NCBI GenBank assembly: GCA_051893555.1 | Contig: JBJFHL010000004.1 | Span: forward strand, 1 to 64,000 | Origin: RGIG7179 sp051893555 | GTDB taxonomy: Bacteria; Bacillota; Clostridia; Peptostreptococcales; Anaerovoracaceae | Direction: 5' to 3' | Length of the DNA stretch: 64,000 nt | Made by a program: the position numbers and the translations under genes | Notes under the pieces: model-generated | Database searches by the model: none | What the model saw: the letters and a program-made list of their open reading frames with translations, nothing else | Told to the model about the DNA's origin: nothing | In this document: piece after piece, positions 27,179 through 35,213 of the stretch | How the letters are laid out: every line of letters begins with the position of its first letter | Position numbering within the stretch: position 1 is the first letter of the stretch

Positions 27179-27364
27179 CTAATGCCCCGGCTGGGTGATC
27201 ACGGCACGCACATCGCCGCCGTTGTTGATCCGGCTGAATTCTCCTTCGGTGACGGTGGCCCGGTTCATCACCACCGTAGCAACTGCCCGCATGCCGTCGT
27301 CGCCTTCGCCGCCGGCCTCGCACTGGATCAGCCGTGCAAAAAGTTCTCTCGTATCTAATGGCAT
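27179..27364 (-). pseudogene. SleB/CwlJ-type cell-wall hydrolase, 5' fragment cut by the element
   Basis: The minus strand has a strong GGGAGGTG ribosome site and 61 codons that read as the start of a spore cortex-lytic hydrolase: MPLDTRELFARLIQCEAGGE, then VATVVMNRATVTEGEF and VRAVITQPG. In intact proteins about 60 or more residues follow, with QFxC-type motifs, but here the frame enters element DNA and stops two codons later. The N-terminal catalytic Glu (CEAGGE) is kept, yet the domain is incomplete. Confidence 0.8.
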
Positions 27365-27423
27365 AATTCACCTCCCAAATCAATTCATAGTATGCGGATA
27401 CAGGGATTGTTGTGAGAAGAAAA

Positions 27424-27455
27424 CAAAAAAATCTGCCGTTCGGGCAGATTTTTCA
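27424..27455 (-). terminator. Terminator after the exo/endonuclease-phosphatase gene
   Basis: Stem AATCTGCC/GGCAGATT around GTTCG with A/T tracts on both sides, usable in both directions. It lies about 35 bases beyond the stop of the minus-strand gene. Confidence 0.75.
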
Positions 27456-27487
27456 GCTTGCAGTGGTTGCAGTTTTTTGTATCTGGC

Positions 27488-28585
27488 TTAGTATTTCAGC
27501 CGGAAGGTCAGCTGAACCGGGTTATGGTCGGAGTATGCGAACTGCAGATCCACGGTGTCGGCGGTGATGCATTCCACGTTGTCTGAGATGAGGAAGCCGT
27601 CGATGGTCAGCTGGTAATTGGTTTCCGGATCCCACGGTGCGTCGGCATTGCGGCTGCTCGGCACAGGATGGTCTGGATTGTACGGAACGACGATGGAAAA
27701 ACCGTCAGGCACGTTGTCGAAGGGAAAGCTTTTCGCCCAGTTGCCGCCTTCCATGGACACGCCGAAGATGGCGGAGGAATCGCCCAGGAGATCTTTGTTG
27801 AAGTCGCCGCCGCAGACCACATAGTTACCGGCGCTGTATTCGGCGGTCATGTCTTCGTAGAGCACGGCCAGCTGCTGGTCAGCGATGGTCGGGTCGGTGG
27901 AATAGGCGGAGAGATGGACGTTATACAAAACCAGCTCTTTGCCGTTTGTCGTCGGGATACGGCTGGACGAGTAACAGCGGTCCAGGTCGATGAATTTTGC
28001 GAAGCCATCCTGAATGGGGAGACTGCGCCTTTCGGCAGAGGTGATTGTATATTCCGTCAGGGTCAGAAGGCCGGCTTTGGATTTTCCGTGGGGCTGGATC
28101 AGGGGCCAGAACAAGTACGGAGAATCATAATTCTGGGCGTAGACCGCGCTTTGCGCCGGCAGGGCTTCCAGCAGTAAAGATTTCTCATCGATGTGGTAGG
28201 AGCGGGTAGCGTCCACATCGACTTCCTGCACCAGATTAAAATCAGATCCGAAGTTTGCCAGCTGCGTGCCGATGGATTCCACCGTTTCTTTCACAATCTC
28301 TTCGCTGAAGCCGCGGGAATAATCTCCACCGTCCATGAAGAAGCTGAACTGGTCGGTATAGGCGCCGAAGCCGATGTTCCAGGAGGTGACGGTCAGATTC
28401 TCTCCAACCGGCACGGACTGGGCGGTTTGTTCGGGCTGGGTGGTCTTGGCGGCAGCAGGTTCTACCGTGAGGTTCAGATGGTCCTCCAGGCGATAGTAGC
28501 TGGTGAAGACATAGGCCACGTAAGCGGCCAGAATCAGAATCAGAACGGCCACGGCGGCCAGTATCCATTTCAACGCTTTTCTCAT
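27488..28585 (-). CDS. Membrane-anchored endonuclease/exonuclease/phosphatase-family protein
   Basis: A 365-residue protein with one N-terminal membrane anchor (residues 5-29, ALKWILAAVAVLILILAAYV) and an outward EEP domain. Family motifs are TVTSWNIGFG, LVQEVDV, VVCGGDFNKDLLG and AYSDHNPVQL, giving the metal-binding Asn, Glu, Asp and His. EEP proteins cleave phosphodiester bonds in nucleic acids or lipids; being extracytoplasmic, it could be a nuclease or sphingomyelinase-like enzyme. ATG 28585 has an AAGGAG ribosome site. Codon use changes to the G+C-rich style of the right half here. Confidence 0.85.
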   Translation of the reverse strand: MRKALKWILAAVAVLILILAAYVAYVFTSYYRLEDHLNLTVEPAAAKTTQPEQTAQSVPVGENLTVTSWNIGFGAYTDQFSFFMDGGDYSRGFSEEIVKETVESIGTQLANFGSDFNLVQEVDVDATRSYHIDEKSLLLEALPAQSAVYAQNYDSPYLFWPLIQPHGKSKAGLLTLTEYTITSAERRSLPIQDGFAKFIDLDRCYSSSRIPTTNGKELVLYNVHLSAYSTDPTIADQQLAVLYEDMTAEYSAGNYVVCGGDFNKDLLGDSSAIFGVSMEGGNWAKSFPFDNVPDGFSIVVPYNPDHPVPSSRNADAPWDPETNYQLTIDGFLISDNVECITADTVDLQFAYSDHNPVQLTFRLKY

Positions 28586-28624
28586 TTCTGAAATACTCCT
28601 TATTTTCTATCGTAATTTCATTCC

Positions 28625-28654
28625 ATTTTACCACAGCGGGTCAGAAAAATGCAA
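28625..28654 (-). promoter_or_regulatory. Promoter of the exo/endonuclease-phosphatase gene
   Basis: On the minus strand TTGCAT (28654-28649) and TAAAAT (28630-28625) are 18 bases apart, about 40 bases before the ATG. Confidence 0.5.
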
Positions 28655-28698
28655 TGGCTGCGGCGTGGATTATCTGTGTAAAAAAAAGAATAAACATG

Positions 28699-28727
28699 TT
28701 TACATAATTCACGAAATGAGATATAAT
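28699..28727 (+). promoter_or_regulatory. Promoter of the PD-(D/E)XK-like gene
   Basis: TTTACA at 28699-28704 and a perfect TATAAT at 28722-28727, 17 bases apart. It overlaps the upstream extension of the reading frame, which argues for the GTG start at 28755. Confidence 0.75.
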
Positions 28728-28754
28728 GGAAAAAATGGAAAGGAAGTGTGTGCA

Positions 28755-29594
28755 GTGAGAGGATTTCAATCTGAAATGGAGCGTGACATGAAGCTGGAGC
28801 TGGATATGCTGCGGCAGTACGAGACGGAACTGACACATGTCCCGAAAGGAAGTCTGGCATGTTACGTGAAAAAGGGAAGAATCTACTTCAAACATGTATA
28901 TTATCTGCGGGTAAGCGGTAATAAAAAGAGCGTTCGCATGGAGCGCCACCTGGGGAAAGAAGATGAAGCGCTGATTCGCATGCTGCATCGGAAGGCCTAT
29001 CTAAAAAGGGCGAAATCCATCCTGGAAAAAAATCTGGCGGCACAGAATCTTGCAGCCCGGAGTTATTCACCCTATGATTACAATCATATTATGGAGGGTG
29101 CCGGGGCGGCGTATCAGCTTGAAACGCTGGAATTGTTCCTGCAGCAGAGAGGGCAGGATAATGAGGCACAGCCCGGCAGCGAAGTGCAGAAAGCATTTCG
29201 GCAGGATGGACTGACACAGATGACTGCGGCAGGATTTCGGGTACGGAGTAAGTCAGAAGCGCTGATTGCAAATTCCCTGCATGAAAACAGAATCGTGTTT
29301 TTCTACGAAAAGGAAATTCGTGTTACGCTGGAGACGGGAGAGACAGTCATACTCCATCCGGATTTTGCGATCCTTCTTCCGTCGGGAGAGCTGATACTCT
29401 GGGAGCACCTGGGACTGCTCCGAAAAAAGGAGTATGCATTGAAATTCGGAAAAAAACTTCATTTGTACAATCTGGCGGGGTATACCCCCGGCGTAAATCT
29501 GATCCTGACCGCCGACGATGTCAACGGAAGCCTGGACATGCAGGCGGTCGCCAGAATCATCGACTGGCTGAAAACAATTTGTCAGAAGCGGTAG
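28755..29594 (+). CDS. Uncharacterised protein with a PD-(D/E)XK nuclease-like C-terminal domain
   Basis: A 279-residue protein. The N-terminal half is helical and very basic (ERHLGKEDEALIRMLHRKAY). The C-terminal half has the order expected of a restriction-endonuclease-like fold: SEALIANSLHEN (Glu on the first helix), a beta pair with FFYEKEI, then HPDFAI and ELILWEHLG, where Asp and Glu would bind metal. This WEHLG version is widespread in Firmicutes as hypothetical proteins. GTG 28755 has AAAGGAAG 8 bases upstream and lies just after a strong promoter. A nuclease activity is inferred, not shown. Confidence 0.72.
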   Translation: MRGFQSEMERDMKLELDMLRQYETELTHVPKGSLACYVKKGRIYFKHVYYLRVSGNKKSVRMERHLGKEDEALIRMLHRKAYLKRAKSILEKNLAAQNLAARSYSPYDYNHIMEGAGAAYQLETLELFLQQRGQDNEAQPGSEVQKAFRQDGLTQMTAAGFRVRSKSEALIANSLHENRIVFFYEKEIRVTLETGETVILHPDFAILLPSGELILWEHLGLLRKKEYALKFGKKLHLYNLAGYTPGVNLILTADDVNGSLDMQAVARIIDWLKTICQKR

Positions 29595-29975
29595 TGGCTG
29601 CTTGCGTCATTGGAGAAGTGTAGTTCTCCACATCATGGCTGATTTCTGCCTGTATGGCGAACTTTTTGCGATTCTTTCTCCACTTTTGGGGCAGAGGGAC
29701 AGATTGTGGCGAACGAGATTTGTCTTTTCTTCGCAAAATTCGCATTCCCAGCGCTTTTTCTGTGCATTTTCGGCAAGATTGGTCGGCTTGTGTTCGACAC
29801 ATAAGAGTCTGGCTTATGTAATGTGGAGAACTTTTTCGAAAAAGTTCGACATAACTATCGTGAACTGTTGAAATGTGTAGAACTGCCTGGCTGCAACTCT
29901 TCACTTTTCATCTGTTCATCTGCTGCGAATTGTGGTAAACTATAAGAATCTAAGAAACGAAAGGTGCGAAGGACT
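29595..29975. other. Gap before dnaE with paired inverted repeats
   Basis: No convincing gene. A 12-bp perfect inverted repeat (AGTTCTCCACAT at 29622-29633 and its complement at 29821-29832) encloses about 190 bases with further hairpins: GGAGAA/TTCTCC (29612-29629), ACATAAG/CTTATGT (29799-29819). A 20-bp perfect palindrome, GAACTTTTTCGAAAAAGTTC (29828-29847), follows. Open frames on both strands are short and cysteine- or arginine-rich. Confidence 0.6.
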
Positions 29976-32900
29976 ATGGCATTTACCCATCTTCATGTTC
30001 ATACGGAATACAGCCTGCTGGACGGTGCGGCACGCATTAAAGATGTGGTGCGCCGCGCGAAGGAGCTGGGCATGGACAGCCTGGCCATCACCGACCACGG
30101 GGTCATGTTCGGCGTGGTGGATTTCTATAAAGAGTGCAAAAAGCAGGGAATCCGGCCCATCATCGGGTGCGAGGTCTATACCGCCAAGCGGAAGATGACC
30201 GATAAGGATGTGGAGAAGGACAAGCATCAGGGCCATCTGATCCTGCTGGCGAAGAATGAACAGGGCTATAAAAATCTGATAAAAATCGTGTCCCTCGGTT
30301 TCACGAAGGGATATTACTATAAACCCCGCATTGATAAGGACGTGCTGCGGGAACACAGTGAAGGTCTGATCTGCCTTTCCGCCTGCCTGGCCGGGGAGGT
30401 CCAGTTCCGACTGATGAACAACGATTACGAAGGGGCCAAGGCGGAAGCACAGGCTCTGGCAGAGATTTTCGGTCCGGGGAATTTCTATCTGGAGATCCAG
30501 GATCAGGGCCTGGAAGAGGAGGCATATATCAAGCCGAATCTGTTGCGTCTGGCCAGCGAGCTAAACCTGCCGCTGGCGGCCACCAACGACGTCCATTATG
30601 TGCGCCGGGAGGATGCGGAGGCTCACGATGTGCTGCTGGCCATTCAGACGGCCACCACCATCGACGACCCCAACCGGATGCGGTTTCCGAACGATCAGTT
30701 CTATCTGAAGAGTGAAGACGAAATGCGTAAGCTGTTTGCCGGGATCCCGGAAGCTTGCGACAATACCCAGAGAATCGCGGAACAGTGCAGCTTTGACTTC
30801 CGCTTCGGCGAATATCATCTGCCACAGTTTATTCCGCCGGATGGACTGGATAACGAGACCTATCTGCGGAAGCTCTGCAGTGAGGGCCTTGCGGATCGAT
30901 ACGGCGTAAATCCGGACCAGAGCCTGCTGGACCGGCTGGAGTATGAACTGCGCACCATCATTTCCATGGGATATGTGGAGTACTTCCTGATCGTATGGGA
31001 TTTCATCAACTATGCGAAACAGAACGGGATCATGGTGGGTCCGGGCAGAGGATCGGCGGCCGGTTCGCTGGTTGCTTACTGCCTGAAGATCACAGACATT
31101 GATCCGATCAAATACAATCTGATCTTTGAGCGGTTCCTCAATCCGGAGCGGGTCAGCATGCCGGATATCGATATTGACTTCTGTTATGAGAGAAGGCAGG
31201 AGGTCATCGATTATGTGGGGCGCAAGTACGGCGAGGGTCGGGTTTCCCAGATCATCACCTTCGGAACCATGAAGGCCAAGGCAGCGGTTCGCGATGTGGG
31301 ACGGGCGCTGAATGTCAGCTATGCGGAAACCGATGCCATCGCCAAGGCCATTCCGTTCGATCTGCACATGACCATCGACAAGGCGCTGGAAACCAATCCG
31401 GAGCTGCTGGCCCGGTATGAAAACGAAGACATGGTCCGGCAGGTGCTGGACATGTCAAGAGCTATCGAAGGCATGCCGCGCCATGCGTCTACCCATGCAG
31501 CAGGCGTGGTGATCTCCAGGGAGCCCATCGATGAATATGTGCCGCTGTACATGTCCGATAAGGGCATTTCCACCCAGTTCACCATGACCACCATCGAAGA
31601 ACTGGGGCTGCTGAAGATGGACTTTCTGGGCTTGCGGAACCTGACGGTGATCCGGGATGCACTGGAAATGATCGAAAAAAACTACGGGGTCACCATCGAT
31701 TTCAGCAAGATGACCTATGACGATCCGAAGGTCTACGAACTGATATCTGCCGGAAATACCTGCGGTGTGTTCCAGCTGGAAAGCCAGGGAATGACCCAGT
31801 TTATGAAGAGCCTGAAGCCGACCTGCTACGAGGATGTGGTGGCCGGTATCGCACTTTATCGGCCGGGTCCGATGGACTCCATTCCGAAATATATTGAAAA
31901 CAAGAAGAATCCGAAGGGGATCCGCTATGTGGATCCGGCGCTGGCGCCGATCCTGGACGTGACCTACGGCTGCCTGATTTATCAGGAGCAGGTGATGCAG
32001 ATCGTCCGGGATCTGGGCGGCTACAGTTACGGACGTTCCGACCTGGTGCGCCGCGCCATGTCGAAAAAGAAGATGGACGTGATGCTGGAGGAGAAGGAGT
32101 ACTTCATCCACGGAAAGACCGACGAAGACGGCAATGTGGAGATTGCAGGCTGTGTCCGCAACGGTATTCCGGAGGCGGCGGCGGAAGCCATCTTCCAGGA
32201 CATGGTCAGCTTTGCCGAGTATGCGTTTAATAAAAGCCACGCTGCTGCTTACGGCGTGGTGGCTTATGAAACAGGCTGGCTGAAGGCCCATTATCCGGTG
32301 GAATTCATGGCAGCACTCATGACCAGCGTTATGGGGGATTCGGATTCCGTCGCAAAATATATCCGCAACTGTTCCGAAATGGGCATTGAGGTTCTGCCGC
32401 CGTGCGTCAATGAAAGCCAGAAGAAATTCAGCGTGGTGGACGGAAAGATTCGGTTTGGTCTGCAGGCAGTGAAGAATGTGGGTGAGGGAGCCATCGATGC
32501 CATCATCGAGGCCAGAGAGCAGAAAGGGCTGCCGAAGACCCTGCCTCAGTTTATTTCCAATGTAGAGATCAGCCAGGTCAACAAGAAGGCCATTGAAAGC
32601 CTGATCAAGGCCGGAGCCACCGACTGTCTGGAAGGAAACCGGGCCGCACAGCTGGCTGCATACGAGGGCTTGGTGGAATCGGCCCAGAATACATCGAGAA
32701 AGAATCTGGAGGGACAGATTTCCCTCTTCCAGATCGCCGGCGATGAGATGCAGGCCGGCGGGCTGGAGGTACGTCTTCCAAACGTGGAAGAATTTTCGAA
32801 AGACCTCAAGCTGGCTATGGAGAAGGAGATGCTGGGCATCTACCTGACGGACCATCCGCTGAATGAATATGCGGCGCAGATGAACCGGCTGTCTTCCGTC

Positions 32901-33644
32901 ACCAGCGATCAGCTGCGCCATGCGGCGGAAGGGCTGGAGGCAGGCGATCCGGCCGCGGAATGTGAGCCTTGCGGAACCGTGGCTGCCGGTCGGAACGGAG
33001 AGAAAATCCGGGACGGCATGCCTGTGGTGATGACCGGTATGATCAATTCCCGCAGGACACTGATCACGAAAAACAGCAAAATGATGGCGTTCCTCCAGCT
33101 GGAGGATCTGTACGGCGTGACGGAAATTGTCGTTTTTCCCAATGTCTATGAGCGCTGTGCCGCCTTTACGGAGGTGGACCAGGTGATTGCCGTCCGGGGC
33201 ACCCTGAACTTCAAAGAAGAGGAAGCGCCAAAGGTGCTGGCCGATGAGATTTTGCCGCTGGAGGAAGCGGCAGAGCGGGGATTCAGCCAGAGGGGCAGCC
33301 AGAGAGGCAGTCAGAGAAGTGTGCAGAGCAGTGGCCAGAGAAACGCGCAGAGTACCGCGCAGAGTACCACGCAGAGCAGCGGACCGCGTGAGACACAGCA
33401 GCCGGCAGAGCAGCCGGAAGGGCTGGTCAAGGTGAAGCTGACGGCGAAGATGAACCGGGAGATCACCCTGGAACAGGTAAAAAGCGTGCTGAAGCGCCAT
33501 CCGGGCAAAGCCCAGGTACTCATCTATCTGCCGGAGGGAAAGACCCTTCGGACAGACCGACAGCTCTGGGTGAAGCCGGATCAGAATCTGGGCAACCAGC
33601 TTATGGCAATCCTGGGAAAAGAAAATGTAAAAATGACAGAATAA
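29976..33644 (+). CDS. dnaE: DNA polymerase III alpha subunit (DnaE type)
   Basis: A 1222-residue replicative polymerase: PHP domain (FTHLHVHTEYSLLDGAARI, residues 3-21 onward), the C-family polymerase core with catalytic aspartates in MPDIDIDFCYERR, a helix-hairpin-helix region (about 770-900), an OB fold (VVMTGMINSRRTLITKN) and a short C-terminal domain. ATG 29976 starts the conserved HLHVH segment and follows AAGGTGCGAAGGA. Between the OB fold and the C-terminal domain sits a Ser/Gln/Arg-rich linker of about 45 residues made from short repeats. pfkA follows, the usual Firmicutes order. Confidence 0.95.
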   Translation: MAFTHLHVHTEYSLLDGAARIKDVVRRAKELGMDSLAITDHGVMFGVVDFYKECKKQGIRPIIGCEVYTAKRKMTDKDVEKDKHQGHLILLAKNEQGYKNLIKIVSLGFTKGYYYKPRIDKDVLREHSEGLICLSACLAGEVQFRLMNNDYEGAKAEAQALAEIFGPGNFYLEIQDQGLEEEAYIKPNLLRLASELNLPLAATNDVHYVRREDAEAHDVLLAIQTATTIDDPNRMRFPNDQFYLKSEDEMRKLFAGIPEACDNTQRIAEQCSFDFRFGEYHLPQFIPPDGLDNETYLRKLCSEGLADRYGVNPDQSLLDRLEYELRTIISMGYVEYFLIVWDFINYAKQNGIMVGPGRGSAAGSLVAYCLKITDIDPIKYNLIFERFLNPERVSMPDIDIDFCYERRQEVIDYVGRKYGEGRVSQIITFGTMKAKAAVRDVGRALNVSYAETDAIAKAIPFDLHMTIDKALETNPELLARYENEDMVRQVLDMSRAIEGMPRHASTHAAGVVISREPIDEYVPLYMSDKGISTQFTMTTIEELGLLKMDFLGLRNLTVIRDALEMIEKNYGVTIDFSKMTYDDPKVYELISAGNTCGVFQLESQGMTQFMKSLKPTCYEDVVAGIALYRPGPMDSIPKYIENKKNPKGIRYVDPALAPILDVTYGCLIYQEQVMQIVRDLGGYSYGRSDLVRRAMSKKKMDVMLEEKEYFIHGKTDEDGNVEIAGCVRNGIPEAAAEAIFQDMVSFAEYAFNKSHAAAYGVVAYETGWLKAHYPVEFMAALMTSVMGDSDSVAKYIRNCSEMGIEVLPPCVNESQKKFSVVDGKIRFGLQAVKNVGEGAIDAIIEAREQKGLPKTLPQFISNVEISQVNKKAIESLIKAGATDCLEGNRAAQLAAYEGLVESAQNTSRKNLEGQISLFQIAGDEMQAGGLEVRLPNVEEFSKDLKLAMEKEMLGIYLTDHPLNEYAAQMNRLSSVTSDQLRHAAEGLEAGDPAAECEPCGTVAAGRNGEKIRDGMPVVMTGMINSRRTLITKNSKMMAFLQLEDLYGVTEIVVFPNVYERCAAFTEVDQVIAVRGTLNFKEEEAPKVLADEILPLEEAAERGFSQRGSQRGSQRSVQSSGQRNAQSTAQSTTQSSGPRETQQPAEQPEGLVKVKLTAKMNREITLEQVKSVLKRHPGKAQVLIYLPEGKTLRTDRQLWVKPDQNLGNQLMAILGKENVKMTE
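33279..33416 (+). repeat. Low-complexity in-frame repeats in dnaE (Ser-Gln-Arg linker)
   Basis: Units of about 12 bases encode SQRG, SQRS, SGQR, AQST and TQSS in succession (about residues 1102-1147). The family normally has a short linker here. Confidence 0.8.
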
Positions 33645-33659
33645 AAAATGACAGAATGA
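33630..33659 (+). repeat. 15-bp tandem copy of the dnaE 3' end with stop
   Basis: The last codons K-M-T-E-stop (33630-33644) are repeated in frame immediately after as K-M-T-E-stop (33645-33659), with TAA changed to TGA. Confidence 0.9.
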
Positions 33660-33673
33660 AAGGGGAGGCTATC

Positions 33674-34636
33674 ATGAAAAGAATCGGCGTATTGACCAGC
33701 GGCGGAGATTCACCGGGTATGAATGCAGCCATCCGGACCGTGGTCCGGTGTGCTATAGAAAAAGGAATGGAAGTTTACGGCATCCAGCGGGGCTATGAAG
33801 GCCTGCTGGACGGCGAACTGAAGCAGATGGACAGAAGTTCTGTGGGGGACATCCTTCACAGAGGCGGTACCATGCTGAAAACAGCCAGAAGCGAGCGGTT
33901 CAAGACGCCGGAGGGCATCGACCGGGGTGCGGAAATGCTGCGGACCTTCGGAATCGAAGGGCTGGTGGTGATCGGCGGCGACGGTTCCATGCGGGGCGGT
34001 ATCGAACTGGCCAGACGGGGCATCACGGTCATGTGCCTGCCGGGAACCATCGACAACGACCTGCAGTATACGGATTTTACCATAGGTTTTGATACGGCAG
34101 TCAATACGGTTCTGGAAGCCATCTCCAAGCTGCGGGATACTTCTTCTGCCCATGACCGGACCACCGTGGTGGAAGTCATGGGACGCCACTGCGGCGACAT
34201 CGCGCTGTACGCAGGACTTGCCGGCGGTGCGGAAGCCGTTCTGGTACCGGAAGTGCCGTCGGATGTGAACGAGATTTGCCGTCATATCATCGAGGGACGA
34301 AATCGGGGCAAGTTGCACAGCATCATTATAAAGGCAGAAGGCGCCGGAATCTCCAGCGAAGAACTGACCAGAACCATCGAGCAGAAGACAGGAAAAGAAA
34401 CCAGACTGGTGGTGCTTTCCTATCTGCAGCGAGGCGGAAGTCCGACGCTGCGGGATCGGAACCTGGCCACGCTGACGGCAGCCAAGGCGGTGGATCTGCT
34501 CTGGCAGGATTCGGGCAGTAAGGCGGTGGGAGAAGTCGACGGAGCCATTGTGGCTTATGATCTGGAGGAAGCACTGCATTTACCGAAAGAATTCGATCAG
34601 AAGATGTATGAACTGATTTCCGTACTGAGCAAGTAG
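33674..34636 (+). CDS. pfkA: ATP-dependent 6-phosphofructokinase
   Basis: A 320-residue glycolytic enzyme that phosphorylates fructose 6-phosphate. ATP site LTSGGDSPGMNAAIR and VVIGGDGSMRG (Gly in GGDGS marks ATP rather than pyrophosphate use), catalytic PGTIDNDL with TIGFDTA, and the sugar site VEVMGRHCGDIA are all present. ATG 33674 follows AAAGGGGAGG. It lies 29 bases after dnaE. Confidence 0.95.
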   Translation: MKRIGVLTSGGDSPGMNAAIRTVVRCAIEKGMEVYGIQRGYEGLLDGELKQMDRSSVGDILHRGGTMLKTARSERFKTPEGIDRGAEMLRTFGIEGLVVIGGDGSMRGGIELARRGITVMCLPGTIDNDLQYTDFTIGFDTAVNTVLEAISKLRDTSSAHDRTTVVEVMGRHCGDIALYAGLAGGAEAVLVPEVPSDVNEICRHIIEGRNRGKLHSIIIKAEGAGISSEELTRTIEQKTGKETRLVVLSYLQRGGSPTLRDRNLATLTAAKAVDLLWQDSGSKAVGEVDGAIVAYDLEEALHLPKEFDQKMYELISVLSK

Positions 34637-34657
34637 AGGAGATGGAAGAAAACTGAA

Positions 34658-35194
34658 ATGAGTGAGAAGAAAACCGTTGTAATATATAAAGGAAAATACG
34701 GCGCCACAGAGCAGTATGCCAGATGGATTGCCGAGGAACTGCAGTGTGATATCATGGATGCGGATCATTTCCTGGGAAGGGATTTCCAGAAGTATGACAA
34801 TATCATCTACGGCGGCGCACTGCAGGCCGGCGGCATCAAGGGATTCGAGCTGATCCGCAAAAACCGCATGAAGATCATGGACAAGAAAGTCGTGATCTTC
34901 GCCGTGGGACTGAGCACGGACAGCCAGGAAAACCGCATACAGGTGCGGGAGATCAATTTCAACAAGCATGCCCTGTCCGGCATGACGCTGTATTACTGCA
35001 AAGGAGCGTTTGACCCCGGGAAGGTAAAGGGTGTGGACCGGGCCATCATCAATCTGACCCTGAGCATGCTGAAAAAGAAGCCAGAAAACCAGTGGACCGA
35101 GGACGAGCGTCGGCTTTATCACGATATGACGGAAGGCGTCAACTATATCGATAAGAAATATATCGAGCCCATCGTGGCGGAATTCCGGGATTAG
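34658..35194 (+). CDS. Flavodoxin-domain protein
   Basis: A 178-residue protein with the FMN phosphate loop KGKYGATEQYARWIAEEL and the flavodoxin core YDNIIYGGALQAGGIKGFEL. It resembles the HemG-like/flavodoxin-domain group that acts in electron transfer or as a protoporphyrinogen oxidase, but no specific role is visible. It lies 21 bases after pfkA, likely in the same operon. Its last 15 bases are duplicated downstream. Confidence 0.8.
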   Translation: MSEKKTVVIYKGKYGATEQYARWIAEELQCDIMDADHFLGRDFQKYDNIIYGGALQAGGIKGFELIRKNRMKIMDKKVVIFAVGLSTDSQENRIQVREINFNKHALSGMTLYYCKGAFDPGKVKGVDRAIINLTLSMLKKKPENQWTEDERRLYHDMTEGVNYIDKKYIEPIVAEFRD

Positions 35195-35213
35195 GCATGG
35201 AATTCCGGGATTA
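35179..35213 (+). repeat. Tandem copy of the flavodoxin gene 3' end
   Basis: GGAATTCCGGGATTA occurs at 35179-35193 and again at 35199-35213, a 20-base period. The second copy reaches the stop codon of the convergent polymerase gene. Confidence 0.9.

Larger units (their letters stand above)
22168..27184 (+). mobile_element. Right-hand recombination module of an integrated element
   Basis: Sigma-like regulator, structured noncoding segment, small ORF, serine recombinase and an AlbA cargo gene end abruptly in a truncated SleB-like gene at about 27184. No conjugation genes are visible in the window. The left junction is not found: the missing 3' part of the SleB-like gene does not occur to the left, so the inserted DNA may begin before position 1 and include the peptide locus. 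The left coordinate given is only the edge of the module. Confidence 0.6.

Noticed and set aside
29602..29871. Possible 89-aa protein upstream of dnaE
   Set aside because: No ribosome site, Cys/Arg/Phe-rich, and it covers a segment full of inverted repeats; more likely non-coding.
31455..33500. A 681-codon open frame antisense to dnaE
   Set aside because: dnaE has complete family motifs on the plus strand; the antisense frame has no recognisable domain and shadow-like composition.
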